DNA of 64,000 nucleotides from positions 62,001 to 126,000 of the forward strand of contig NW_025955004.1 of assembly GCF_022376445.1 (NCBI RefSeq), written 5' to 3'. Origin of the DNA: Fomitopsis serialis (Eukaryota > Basidiomycota > Agaricomycetes > Polyporales > Fomitopsidaceae). This document shows, piece by piece, positions 35,049 through 47,377 of this stretch (positions within the stretch are counted from its first letter, which is position 1; every line of letters begins with the position of its first letter). The position numbers and the translations under genes were made by a program. The notes below the pieces were generated by a model. It was given only the letters and a program-made list of their open reading frames with translations, had not been told where the DNA came from and ran no database searches.

Positions 35049-36533
35049 TCAAATCCCCCGAGTGCCGTCATTGCGAGTACCCTGCGTGGTCTCGACGCCG
35101 TCTGATATCCGTTTGATTTCGTCTAGGACATCACGGAGACCATCTACGAGATCGACCTCGCGTTCCGTGCGCCGGAGGAAATGATCGTAGCACGTCCGCA
35201 CGCGGTCGTAGACGAAGGGTAAGGGAGGCGTGAGCCATGGCGGGGCAGGTTCCCAGAGTGGTCCTGAGAGCTAGGCGTGACAAAAAAAGAGCTGTCAGAT
35301 GGGTGACCCGCCAGTAGACAGCGGTAGATGTGTACCTCGCAATCCGTGACAGGGCGTACTGCTGTCCCGAATGCGTGCCGAACCATCTTCCAAAACGTCA
35401 GCCAGCTGTACAACGTTGAGATATATTGGTTAGCATCGATGTGCTTGTTAGGAGGATTGCACGTACTTCCACCCAGCGTCTTTCTCTACTACATCCTGTA
35501 CAATCTTAACCCACTCATGTTCCCATCCGTGACTGTCCGACTCGCTCTGATTGTTCTGCGAAAGCAGCTCGCGTACGTCTTCCAGTGCGTGCTCGACCTC
35601 GATCACCTTAGCGCACATAGACTCGTATAAGGAAGGGAGGTTGACAGAGTTGCACCAGTTGTGATTGATGGAGACGCATTCAGTTATATTCTCAACCTGC
35701 GGGAAGACTAAGTACAGCAAGCTGCGCACTGACTGCGCGCGCAGCGTAATGGGGGCATACCTGGTGATACCACCCACTCGGCCTTGTACAGGATCGAGCA
35801 GTGTCTTCAAACGGCGCAAAGAACTGCACTCACACAAAAATCGTCTCTCCGTCTTTCTGCTCGACTACAATTGGCTTTGCTTCCGAGAACTTGGGAAAAT
35901 CGGCTTGATTTACATGCCGTACGTCGAAGGCCGTTTCCAGATGCTCCTCAGCACCTTTCCGGAGCAAGAACTTGGTTTGCTCAGGAGGGAAGAGCCACCA
36001 CCTCTTCTACCGCAGACGTTCGTAGACCAGGAATAGCTAGTATAGACATCCCGGTGGAGCGGCGTGAACGTCCCCGCTGCACCAGTGTAGACGAACCGGA
36101 AGTCGTCCGATGTGCAGACAGAGTAGTACGCGTTCATCCAGTCGTCCCTGAATATGTCCGGGGTTTCGTAGAAGATCTCCGGGTGCACAGCGCGAGCGAG
36201 ATGCCAGTCTTTCACGTAGAGCGAGACGCCCTCGCCAGAACGCCATAGATCGACTACTTCGCGGAAGGTCTTGTCTTGTCGCTTTTGATCGCTGAACTCG
36301 CGAGTGGAGCAGTCTGCTGCCGTGACTGGCTGGTCGCCATACGCTCGCGAGAGGGATTCCCAGTTAATGCGCGGAGACCCGTCAGACTCGGAGACCCACT
36401 TTGAAAGCGCAGGCCAGGAGGAGATCAAGGCAGGCCCGATGACTACCGGTTTGTTGGGTAAGAGGTAGTGGTCAAGGAAGTCTTGGTATGTTGGTGGGTG
36501 TTCCAGGTATCCACAGGAGTCTTGAGTAGTCAT
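35049..36533 (-). CDS. JmjC-domain Fe(II)/2-oxoglutarate oxygenase (JMJD4-like)
   Basis: The start at 36533 gives MTTQDSCGYLEHPPTYQDFL, then LPNKPVVIGPALISSWPALS, the cupin-like N-terminus of JMJD4-type hydroxylases. The iron ligands are present: HRD in TPLHRDVYTSYSWSTNVCG (His about residue 160, Asp about 162) and the distal His in PSGWYHQ. The latter lies in a 22-nt micro-exon (35761-35782) between introns of 53 and 65 nt, continuing into VENITECVSINHNWCNSVNL. Trp and Pro residues in RWWLFPPEQTKFLLRKGAEE are typical. The frame breaks once near 36008 (a single lost base before AGGTGGTGG). C-terminal helical exons (TFWKMVRHAFGTAVRPVTDC and YDRVRTCYDHFLRRTEREVD) end at 35049. JMJD4 relatives hydroxylate the translation termination factor eRF1; that role here is inferred. 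Confidence 0.85.
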
Positions 36534-36984
36534 TACGCCTGGTAGCTACAAGCTTCAGTGAGTATCACAAGAACTCCATAGGCTCTCGAGCCCGGTCGGA
36601 ACGATTGAACTTGAAGCTGAAGGCTCGGCCTCAACTTGCGACTATTCCGCACACGGCGTTTTGGGCCTGCTGGGTGCATACTCAGTACACCGCCTATGAC
36701 ATGTATAACATAATAAACTCACCTCACGCACAGTAGTAGTAAGTACTACAGTGGGTTACTGCAAGTGATTCCGCAGACCATGGTGGAAGACTCCGAAGAG
36801 GGAGGACGTTCACGCGTTCACGGTTGAACCGCTACCACTCCGGGCCGGAATCAGCCACACCCCAACCTGTCGCGTTTCGCCGACTTCATACATACCACTC
36901 CCTCTCGCTAGCTGCACGACACTATAGACGCAGCTTGGACGCAGCACATTGCTCGACGACCTCTTTGGAGGTGCACCACTAGAT
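36534..36984. promoter_or_regulatory. Divergent promoter between JmjC and thioesterase genes
   Basis: A 451-bp region between two start codons facing away from each other. No clear TATA box or named regulatory site was identified. Confidence 0.5.
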
Positions 36985-38148
36985 ATGCTTGCAGCCTCGC
37001 TGCTCGCCGCATCACTGCTCAGCTTCGTTCACGACTCGGACACGTACCGCAGCGGTTCGCATCCACTTCAGGAGAGTCATCTTCGTCCTTCAGGACTATC
37101 CGCAAACTCTCCGTATACACTTCTATTGCTGGCATTGCCTACACAGTCGGGTCATTTACCCTCCTACAGTCGCAACGTATATCTCCCCGCGGCCAGCACC
37201 ACCACCACTACACCCAGAGGCCCCGGAAGCGGTCGCCTACGTCGAATCGCTAGAAGACTCCCTGCAGCGGCTACCACCACTCCAAAGACATAGAGAGACA
37301 GCTAAGCCCGACGAGTGGTACGAAGCGCGACCGTATGCGAAGGTCCCGCGGGAACGGCGGGTGAACAGCTTAACGAGCGGCTCGCTCAATGGACCAGGAA
37401 ACTCGCGCTCCCGCCACTGGTCCGGCGAAGTGGGACAACAGTGAAGCGATGGCGTTCGTCCATGTGGGGAGCGCACTATGTGGCCACGAAGGGATTGTTC
37501 ACGGTGGTTTACTCGCGACGTGCTGGACGAGACACTAGGTCGACAGGTGAGTACCATGACTAGACTACTTAGTGCCGCTATTCCTACTTGTAACATCTCC
37601 TAGCGAGATTCAGTCCATGCCATACCATGTTTTGAGCCTCCATGAATCTGATCTTCATGGCTGACGGACAGTGCTAGGCACTCATAACCTTCCAGAGAAA
37701 TTGGTGTGACGGCCTACCTGCATCTCAACTACAAAGCCCCACTCGCGCTGACCAAGTACGTCTACGCTCCCTTCTGCGTTCAAGATCTCACGAGACTAAC
37801 GAAACCTCGCCTAGTTCCTGGTTATCAAGACCCGCCTCATCGAAGCCAAGGGCCGCAAATCGAAGGTCGCAGGTGTCATCGAAGACATGGACGGCAACGT
37901 CCTCGTTGAGGCCGAGTACGCCATTCCATTAACCCCTACCTCCGTCCTACTGAAACCCAGACTCGCCTTTCCCTCAGGGCGCTGTTCATTCAACCGAAGT
38001 ACGCCAAGCTCCTGAACACCGCCCGCATGCGCGAGCTACTCGGTGAACCGGGGGACTCCCGAGAACCAATCAGCGAGGGCGCGAACGCACCGGTCCCGGT
38101 GAGTCCGCCCAGTGGCCCATCGTCAATCGGAGGCGCGAAGGCGTGAGC
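36985..38148 (+). CDS. Mitochondrial hotdog-fold thioesterase, several frame breaks
   Basis: Read with single-base corrections, the N-terminus is a good mitochondrial presequence (ARRITAQLRSRLGHVPQRFA followed by SSSFRTIRKLSVYTSIAGIA), with many Arg and no acidic residue in the first part. Then come YPPTVATYISPRPAPPPLHP and a charged helix (DEWYEARPYAKVPRERRVNS). The hotdog signature is FVHVGSALCGHEGIVHGGLL, where HGG is the usual catalytic or substrate-binding turn. The later strands are FLVIKTRLIEAKGRKSKVAG and VIEDMDGNVLVEAE, and the C-terminus is LFIQPKYAKLLNTARMRELL. Introns lie at about 37554-37676, 37757-37813 and 37915-37979. Frame changes near 36995, 37155, 37403, 37428, 37530, 37707 and 37742 each fit one lost base. 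The likely role is hydrolysis of acyl-CoA thioesters in mitochondria. Confidence 0.8.
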
Positions 38149-39158
38149 GGCCAATGTGGTTGGCGTGATTGTGAGACTAGGACTGGGACACTGGGTACAC
38201 GATAGAGGGCCTTAATTGGTCTCGTATGTCTGGGATTGTGACTTACTCGCATGATCGACGCGCTGCTTCGTTAGGAGGTCTAGTCGCAAACATCTATCTG
38301 AGGCAGTGTCGATGAAGCTTGTTCTGAAGTCGAGGGCTCATGCTTCTGGCGGTCTGTGATCGCAGATACTTAGGTATGTGCGCTGACACTGCATACTGGC
38401 CTTATACTAGGCCTTGCTCGGCGACGGCACGGCTGAATCCTGATGAGAAGGTTTGTACATCGCCTCCTAAGTTAGTTTCACGTCTATGCTGACGAACTTG
38501 TTTGATTGTTAGAATTCACTGGCGCGGCTATGGCACGCTGGTTCGTTAGGGCGAGCCGTTTTGCGTCGACAGACCAAGTAGTCAGCCCTGCAACGAGTAT
38601 AAACCGACTTTCCTTACAAGCGCTTGTGGTGGCTCCCGCTCTTGGGGCAGCTCTTGACTCGGACTTCCCTCGCACCCGCAGGCCCTTGTGTAGGAGGCAA
38701 ACAAGGACTACGACATGTTTCTCATGCTTCACTCCGAATACTACCTCGAAAGGGACTCATCTTCACGTACGTTGTCAACAAGCGCGCTGCTCACTCGCAC
38801 GCGTCTCTCACTCGCTGGAACTACTTATGAGACTCCCACCGGATGCTCGGCTCGTCTGCTCAGGTTTCTCACCATTGCCTAATCTCACACGGCAGGCGAC
38901 ATGGTCCTGAAATCTAGGTCGAGCGCCGCGACTGCCAATCTGTCAACCTTGGGCACATCCGACTGTCCAGCGCGGTGGCGTGCGTACCCGATGTTCTCTT
39001 CAAGTCGCGGGTTTGGCGTATCTACGTTCTCCCCGCACACAAGTAGGGTCGAGATGCTCCCCTCCCCACGCTATTCCGATCGCGGCCCCCTCCCCCACTC
39101 TCGCCCAGTCCACCCACCACCAGGTCGAGTGTTATTTCACACTCTCCCAGTAGCTCGT
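38149..39158. other. Intergenic region
   Basis: It holds the thioesterase 3'UTR and the upstream region of the coiled-coil gene. The frame of the next gene is open back to 38901, but the Met at 39159 (MSSPSESDFSRTV) fits better as a start because the upstream residues have no protein-like pattern. Confidence 0.45.
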
Positions 39159-40091
39159 ATGTCCTCGCCCAGCGAATCCGACTTCTCGCGCACCGTCCGC
39201 TCGCCACTGTCACAGCCCTTGACAACCGCATCCTCCAGTGCGACCCTCGTCGAGCACTTCCGCGTAGGCATGAGCTCCGCAACCCCCGCCGACATACCTC
39301 CTGTACCCAGGGTCACCCAGACGACGGACTCCGACCCTACGGCATGGACGCGGCGTCTCTCATCGTCATTCGGCAACATCGCCGAGCAGATCAGTGCCGC
39401 GTCGCAGGCGCTCGCCGCCGTCGAGGTTCCAGCAAGCATCCCTGCTAATGGTGATGTCGCAAGCGCTCTCGCGCATCTCACCGCCCGCCTTGATGCCATT
39501 GAAGATACCCAAGTGCGCATAGGGCAGGAGATCGCGGGCGTGGTTGCGAGAATTGAGGCGGTCGCACTGCGCCTGCTCTGAATGGGCACTCGGACACAGG
39601 CGTGGAGGAGGAACCGAGAGGAGGAGCTCCGTTACGCGGAGCGCAAAAGAGAATAGTCTCGCCCGTACTGTGGAGGAGCTCCAGAAGAAAGTGGGCGAGC
39701 TTGCAGAGATCATCCGGCTAGAGTGAGCCCTCCTACTGTATGCATAGGCGTTGTCTGACTCAATCGAACGTTTGCTCAGTCAAGCGCGCTTGTACAACCG
39801 CCTGCAGAATGCCACTATCACGAACCAGAAGATGCCCGTCAAGCCATTGGTCATGGCGAACGGAAAGACACCCCCAATTTCCCCGGCACGAAGGGCGAGT
39901 TCGAGCATATGACCAGTACGTCCATGTCTCTTGTTTCCCATTTGCGTGCAAAGGTTGATTGGTCTTTGTCGTGTTCAGAGGAGCGATATGAGCATCTACT
40001 GAAGTCGTATAACCTGCCCATCAAAGGGGATACGGTCGCCAAATGCGAAGCCGTTCGGGAATTCCTTGGGCTGTCACAACCTAACAAGTAG
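39159..40091 (+). CDS. Coiled-coil protein of unknown function
   Basis: From MSSPSESDFSRTVRSPLSQP the protein has a disordered Ser/Thr-rich start. It then has helical, coiled-coil-like segments (SFGNIAEQISAASQALAAVE; LAHLTARLDAIEDTQVRIGQ; RTVEELQKKVGELAEIIRLE). The C-terminal part is well defined: LYNRLQNATITNQKMPVKPL, FPGTKGEFEHMTKERYEHLL and IKGDTVAKCEAVREFLGLSQ. Introns are at about 39723-39779 and 39918-39978. Three frame changes, near 39580, 39658 and 39872 (C-run in ACACCCCC), each fit one lost base. The architecture suggests a structural or adaptor protein. I do not recognise the family. Confidence 0.62.
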
Positions 40092-40618
40092 ATGACCCTG
40101 CGATGACAGTTCGCCAATACTACTTATGTCTTGTCCCAGTTATATCTTCCAATTCTATCTGAGTGTCTGTATTGTGTGTGCGCTGTGCACAACTTGAACG
40201 TTTGAACACGAGTAGGCTTGTCATAACGATGTCGGACGTGTTGGCCAACTAGTCTCGGCTCCAAGAGCCGGCAGGCATCTTTACTCGTGCCCAAGTACTA
40301 CATATGTAGTACTTTGTATGATGCTTCGAATTACCGAGTAATCTAGTGCATGAAATGACCGTCCTCGCCGGGCCGCGAGACAAGCGGTTGTCAGCCACCA
40401 CAACAGGCCACCAGTTCGGCTTGTTTCTTGCGACCACATCGCTCAGCTCTTGAATGCAGCGTCTCCTTACTAGAAAAGCCTTTGCTTGATGTAGTGACAT
40501 ATTGACGGGAGACTGCAGCATCCAGACGCAAACTGAAGTCGCACAACGCCTCCGATTCAAGAGACTGGGACAAGTCGAACAACTACAAGTCGTCCAGTAT
40601 CCGACCATTTGAGCGTGC
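40092..40618. other. Intergenic region upstream of XPF/Rad1
   Basis: It holds the presumed promoter of the XPF gene. A minus-strand frame (40249-40620) has no domain and ends inside the first XPF exon on the other strand; it is treated as chance. Confidence 0.5.
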
Positions 40619-43600
40619 ATGTCCTACCTCCTACCTTTTCATAAATCCCTGCTTGAGAAGATACATGACCCCTCGACGAGTGAGTTCGTCCTTCTGGCGA
40701 GGGGCCTTGGCCTGCGGAGGATCGTTTGCAAGTTGCTTCAGATATATGATGCGCCGACGAACCTCATACTCCTCGTAAACGCCACGCCTGAAGACGAGTC
40801 TGCCATTGGTGAGGAGCTGGGTATTCTCGGATGTCGAAAGCCTGGACTGCGTATTGTTGGGTTCGAGCAGGGAAAGAAGGAAAGGTACGCTCTTGCCTCC
40901 TGACAATGTGATGGCCACCTCACTGATGCATTTACAGACAGGACATGTACAAGAGGGGCGGTTTGCTGTCCATAACGTCCCGTATCTTTACCGTGGACAT
41001 GTTGTCTTCAGATATCCCTACCAAAGTGATAACGGGGATCATCATGCTGCACGCAGAGAAGTGAGCATCTTATTGTTGACGGCTCCATCGCTCATACTCA
41101 TATCATTACCCTCAGGGTCACGCCCACTTCCTCTGAGGCATTCATTGTACGACTATATCGAGAGAAGAACACTACAGGCTTCCTCAAAGCGTTCTCGGAC
41201 CAGCCCGAGCACATAACGAGCGGAATGTCACCGCTACGCACCATCATGAAAGAACTACAACTACGCACGGTCCATATACATCCTAGGTACTTATCAACTC
41301 GTCGTATACTGCAGCCTTAATATCAATCGGAATCAGGTTCCACGTCGAAGTAAAAGAATCGCTCGACGCGAAGAGGCCAGACCTCGTCGAACTCCACCAG
41401 AATATGACCGAGTCGATGAGCGAAATTCACCATGCCATCGTGCAGTGCATGACAACCACACTTTCTGATCTCAAACGAGCTAATTCCTCCGTGCGTCTTG
41501 TGAAAACTAAAGCGCCACCACGCATACTGATATCGGACTACACAGCTCGACTTGGATGACTGAACATCGACAACGCGTATTTCAGTCCTTCGACATGATC
41601 GTCCGCCGCATGCTGATCCCGTCTGGCACAAGGTTGGTCCCCGCACAAAGCAGCTCGTCGGAGACCTCGCTGTGCTCGACGCATGCTCAGGTGCGTTTCC
41701 ACCCCGGCTCTCCGTCTCGGGTTCTGACGTCGCTCGAAAGCTATTTGCTGACATATGACGCGATCGCGTTCCAAGGCTTCGTCGACACACTCATTGCTTC
41801 GAACACGACTACCGATGCGGGCACTGCGCGACAAAACCAGTCGCCCTGGATGCTCACCGATGCAGCGAACATCATTTTCCAATACGCGAAGCGCCGGTGT
41901 TACACGATGGATACTACCGCACGAAAGGCGCAGGCTGCTGCCTCCGCACAACCAGACCCGTATGATGACGCGGACGCGTGGGAGGCATTGTACGAGATGG
42001 AGGGCAATGTACCGAATGCGGTCGGCGGTACCACGCAAGCGCCGGGTACGAGTCGGCCAAGCTGGCTCCCTGAGGGGATGGAGCCTGTCCTCGAGGAACA
42101 GCCCAAGCTCAGCTTGCTCGCGGATGTGCTCCAGGAGATCGAGGAGGAAATGGTTCGGCTCGAGTCCAAGTTCACCTCTCGTGCGTGCTTCGCGTCGCAC
42201 TGTATTATGACTGGCTGACGTGACTGCGACCGTCTCCAGTCACCCCCGGGACGAACACTGTGCTCGTGATGACCTCGTCGGCGCGGACGTGCGAGCTGGT
42301 GAACGAGTTCCTCGCGACGATGGACTACGACGCGCCGCGCGGATCGCAGGGGCGCCGGATGATGGAGAAGAAGCTGCGGGGGTACCTCTGGTGGAAGGGT
42401 GAGCTCAACAGCCGTAGGCAACAGGGCAGGCCCCAGCCATGGCCGTCTGCGTCATCTCGAACTGCGGGTGGGGCGAAAGGCGATGGCGATGCGGGCGTCA
42501 GCGAGGCGCTGAGGAAGAAGGACAGGGAGGCGAGGGAGCGAGTGGCGAACCGCAGGCGTTTGAGGGGCGGCGCGCCTGTTCAGCCGTCATCCGAGAGGGC
42601 GAAGTCGGTTGCACCGGTCGTTACGCCTGGAGGTCAGGCCGAGGCATTGGACGAGGCTGACAGCATAGCTGCGTTGTGAGTGTCTTTGGCACACGGCGAG
42701 GTCAAGTGTAGCTGATCAACGTGTCAGTTTGTCTTCCCAGGGCGCTGTCGCGCCCGAGGATCAACTCGCGGAAGATATCGCCTTGATTGACTTCACTACC
42801 GATTTCAATGTGCATTACGGTCTTCTGGCGCCCCAGCAGACGGTCATAGTGAGGCCGTATACGGACGATGGGGACGACTTGGTGCTACGCGAAGTCCAAC
42901 CCAGATTCGTCGTGATGTTCGAACCAAACCTGGAATTCATCCGACGTATTGAGGTAGGTCAATGACATTGACATTCATGTGGTACTCATCCGGTGCGCGT
43001 GAAGGTTTACAGGAATTCACACCCTGGGCTGGGTGTCCGGGTTTACTTTATGATGTACCGGCTTAGCAGTGAAGAAGGGAAGTACCTGACCGGTCTCAGA
43101 AGAGAGAAGGAATCGTTTGAGAGGCTCATCAGGGAGCGAGGGGTCAGTTATCCTTTGCTTTACTACTTCCTCAAGCTCGCTACTGACGGATCGCCTAGTC
43201 GATGCTCATGCCTATCATGGAAGATCGGAACGCCGGGCGAGCAGAAGAATCGCTCATTAAGACTATTAGCACGCGGATCGCTGGCGGTAGAAAAGAGGTC
43301 TCCATTGAGCCATCGCGTGTATGTGCAGTATTCTGCTGGTAGACTGGTTGAGCTAAATGGTGTCACAGGTTATCGTGGATCTGCGAGAATTCCGCTCATC
43401 CTTGCCGTCATTGCTTCACGCAGCCAACCTTCTGGTCATCCCAGCAACACTGACTGTCGGCGATTACATCCTCACGCCGGATATTTGCGTTGAACGAAAG
43501 AGTATCCCCGACCTGGTATCTAGCTTTAATAGTGGTCGATTGTAAGCAGGCTTCACCACAATTGGCCTCGTTCTGATGTTCCGAAGGTACACGCAATGCG

Positions 43601-44189
43601 AGCTGATGTCGGTTCACTACAAGCAACCCATCTTGTTGATCGAATTCGAGGAGCACAAATCTTTCTCCCTCGAGGTACGTCCATGAGGACTGGCGCGATC
43701 CATGTGCTAATTGTCATGCAGGCGGTGGCAGACATCAAGTCTTACGCGAAGGTCGACAAGTACGCACAGAAGAAGAAACCGACTGCTATTCTCGACTCCA
43801 GCAACAGTGCTTCTGCGAGCATTCAGTCCAAGCTGGTTCTCCTCACCCTGACGTTCCCTCGCCTGCGGATCATCTGGTCCTCGTCTCCGTACGCAACCGC
43901 CGACATCTTCCGCGACCTCAAAGCAAACAGCCCGGAGCCTGATCTGACGAAAGCCATCGTGTCGGCGCCGAGAAGACCCCGACGCCGGAGCGGGTGTCAA
44001 CGCAGTCGCAGAAGAGCTCGTGCAATCATTGCCCGGTATAACCGCGAAGAATGTGAAGCACGTTATGAGCAAGGTGGGAAGTGTGCTGGAGTTGTGCGAG
44101 TTGAGTCTGGTGCAGATGCAGGAGATATGGGTGCGGAGCCAGGGAAGGCGTGCTGGGATTTCATCCATGCCGGCGAACGCAAGAGGTAG
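40619..44189 (+). CDS. RAD1: XPF/Rad1-type structure-specific DNA repair endonuclease subunit
   Basis: The helicase-like N-terminus begins [20 protein letters not shown] and [20 protein letters not shown], continuing after a 52-nt intron with [20 protein letters not shown]. The middle region includes [20 protein letters not shown] and [15 protein letters not shown]. The nuclease domain carries the catalytic [19 protein letters not shown] (ERKxxxD at 43492-43512) after [20 protein letters not shown], and continues [20 protein letters not shown]. The C-terminal tandem helix-hairpin-helix reads [20 protein letters not shown] and [16 protein letters not shown], then [12 protein letters not shown]. 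It pairs with ERCC1/Rad10 to cut 5' of bubbles and flaps in nucleotide excision repair and recombination. Frame changes near 41570-41700, 43975 and 44133 fit single lost bases, and several introns are spliced out. The catalytic residues are intact. Confidence 0.92.
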
Positions 44190-44290
44190 TTAGTTTAGTA
44201 GCCAAGTGCTGGACATACAAGGTTTACCGGCATGGAGAAATGGGTAGCCATATATTGATACTGTAACATTTTGGTTCCAATCAGTGTATA

Positions 44291-44361
44291 TCCGATATGG
44301 TGTAGTGGCTAACATTATCGCCTCTCACGCGATAGCCCGGGGTTCGATTCCCCGTGTCGGA
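44291..44361 (+). tRNA. tRNA-Glu (CTC)
   Basis: A 71-nt cloverleaf. Acceptor TCCGATA pairs with TGTCGGA. The D arm contains GTGTAGTGGCTAACA. The anticodon stem is ATCGC/GCGAT around the loop CTCTCAC, giving anticodon CTC. The T arm is CCGGG-GTTCGATTC-CCCG (B box GGTTCGATTCC). There is no intron and no encoded CCA. It lies 101 bp past the XPF stop codon. Confidence 0.95.
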
Positions 44362-47300
44362 ATGTTTCAGCGGGAATGCTCCTTTTGCCTTCGACTTATT
44401 GGGCACATTGCGATTTTGCTTACGACGACTGATGACGTACATATCTAGGATGGTGGGATCTGGTCTACATAGATCTGTAGTAACCTAAGTACATAGGTGC
44501 CGCCAACACGGCCTGCCAGGGCATGCGCATTGAACAAATCGAACCTGCCAGTTCCGACTACTTAGGCATGGTTGTTGCATAGTGCCCGAGATAGGACACG
44601 CAACGCCTATGTACGTGACAGCATTAGGAAACGTTGAGATTTAGAAGCTCCAGAGGCCAGCCAGTAATTCCCGTTCCCAAATCGTCCGACCCGTGCCCAG
44701 ACTCGCCGCCAGAGCATGACAGGGAGCTGGACCGTGGACCAGTTTCAAATGTCAGCGAATATGCCAGTACTGGCGTTCGGCGGGGTACTTGAGTGCATTC
44801 GACGCACCACGGACTCGATTTAAAGGGACGTCGAGGATGTCGCGGACCGCATTACTGTCGCAACAACAACTCGTTGCACGCGCGCACGCGGGAGCGTGCG
44901 CAGAGCTCGCTGTGCCCTTATGCATATCTGTTAGTCGCAGTGTTAATCGAAGAGGCCGACCGTGACGGCCTTGCGCGGATCCGGGAGACACTCGGAGGCA
45001 GTGGCGGCCGGGGGGTTTCTGAGTCGTTCCTGATCCAAGTTGTGGCAGCGACGTGCAGGCCTAAACGAGACCTGCATTCGGACGATCACAGTGGGTGCGA
45101 CGTATATAGCACGTAGCTAATCGAGACGTTCCTTGAAACCCGTTGTGTCGAGATGTCCCACTGGTGGGCCCCGTCAACGTGCCAGGCCGCCTTGCGCCCC
45201 GAGCCAAAAGCTACGGCGAAGATCGCGCTGGACGTGCGATGTATCACGGAACGTGCACGACGCCTGTTTCCGTCTTGGAGGCGATGTGCTTGTTCAGGGG
45301 GACAAGACTAGATTTTGTGGCTTGGGCACTAGATGGGGTGAAGGCGTCGTCGATGTCTGGAATCGGGCATGCGTGGCAAGTGATTTGCAGCATGACAGAT
45401 CAGATAGTAATACAGGACGATACATACCAGATATACACCATCCTCCAGGGCCGCACGACAGGGATCCCTCCGTAGAGACACTGACGTCCCTCTTCGGAGT
45501 AGTGGACGATCGAAACACGCCCCAAGCTTCCGATCGCACAGATGCGGCGAAGATGCCCTCCGAGCGTGTCTACGACCTGATACACCACAGAGCAGCCGCC
45601 GCGCGCCGAGGTCCTACCCCGGTCCCGGATCAAATTGGCATGCCCAGTGACATTGCCCACGCTCACTGGGCGTGTCGCGGGGGAGACAGACGCAGGATGG
45701 TCTAGCCATATATCCATAGTAGGGCCCCGAACCATCCTCATTGACACTATCGTGAACCGGCGCCTTGCGTTTAGGTTCGGCTTCGGTACGGATTGACCTT
45801 GTCTCTGACACGAATCCTGGACCACCGTTCCCCGAATTAATGCATGAAATGGTCCTTAGGCCTCGTCGGTGAGCTCTAGAGGCGGACGATGGTCGAGTTC
45901 ACACCACTTGCCTGGAACATACGCCGACCTGGAATCGCTACTTCATCGGCGTGTCTCGGGCGGTCACGTAGCCGTGGGGAGGAGATGCAACCGAAGCCGA
46001 TGATATTGCGAGACCCAATCGATCCTCCGTGGATCTGTGAGCCAGCTACTTACTGTAAGTGATCAGGAGTAGTCATGACAGGCTACTCAGCTGGACGACG
46101 ATCAGGTACCAAGTATACAGTCCCACGAGGTTCATTTTGCCAGTGAATTCAGAAGACTTTGACGGGCACAAGATCTAGCAAAACTGGTGAGAATCGATAT
46201 AGATGCTGTGGTAGGACTTGTGCCAGGCGCATGAAAACCTTCCTGACTTGGCAACTGACCTGCCATATTGACGACTAAAATGCATGCCGTCCAGATTCAA
46301 AGTCTGCACCGCTGACAGACTTCTTCGTTGGTTCATCAAGTGTCAGGTCATTTGTACTTAAGGTGTTTCGTCCACAGGTCAGAACCTCTCTTGACCTCGA
46401 ACGCCCACCTTCTCCGGCAAGCTGGAGCTATATTGAGTTTAAAGCCCAGACAGCAGCGAAAAAGAACGTGCGACTTGACACTGCCTCGCAATCGTTCCGA
46501 GACACAGAAAGTCCATGGATCTTCCCGCTATGGGACAGGAACGTGCGCAGTGCCGTCCCCTGTCATAACCTGGGATGGACTAGGTTGTACAGACCGAAGA
46601 TCCTTCGCCTGGTCGTCGGAGAGACTGACAGACGGCGTCGATGGGGAAGCAAGTGCGTGGGCAACACACGAAGGTGCGAATCCGTGATATCATAGATAGC
46701 TCACCGCTCACCGAATATGCAGCCTCCCACGCGTATGACAGGAGCGCCTTCGACTCCGAGTCCTCGAGCGACCGAACCCAGGCCCGGTGACCGGCGGTGC
46801 TTGAGCGCGAGCGGCTCGCGGTGGAGTTCGCGAGCGTATCCACGACATGCTGTTCTGGCCGGTGGTGCTCTGTGCGTCCGATAGACTACTGCCACTGATC
46901 ACGCCTGCTGCGTAGATCTTGGGGTGTTGAGGGCGGAGCCTGTGGTGTTGGAAGAGCGGGTGGTACGACGGCGCGAGCGGTCATCTGAGGAGGCGATGGG
47001 GCGGCAGTGGACATAGGGCGGGGAGAGATGGCGCGAGCCGGGCGCGACAGCGGGAGCTTATAGGGCAGCGCGGAGCGGCCCACCGAGTGCCCTGGCATGG
47101 TCGAGCGACTCGGACGAGGATGCTGCACTCGAGCGGTGGCGGGCACGTGCTCCGGGCGGACCGGCGGCAGACGGACGGAGCTGGGCCGAGCTGGGATGGC
47201 CCAGGCTAAATTGCAAGCCACACGCGCCGCCGTCCTGCACCTCCTCCTGCCACCCGACAGGAGCCTCTCCAACAACCTCCCGCGACGCCCCCCCAGAGCC

Positions 47301-47377
47301 AGAGACTGGTGCTCTGCCCGCCCGCCTATAATACCCGCGCCCTCCCTGCCTCACCCCAGCCCTACCCCCGTCCCCAG
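44362..47377. other. Gene-poor region
   Basis: About 3 kb without a supported gene. Frames such as 45133-45705 (plus), 45400-45825 (minus) and 46328-46687 (plus) have no domain and no consistent splice sites. The segment just before 47378 is C-rich (CCCCAGCCCTACCCCCGTCC) and is probably the 5'UTR or promoter of the phosphatase. Confidence 0.4.

Noticed and set aside
45133..45825. Overlapping frames on both strands as a gene
   Set aside because: The two strands give equally long frames, neither with a domain or intron pattern.
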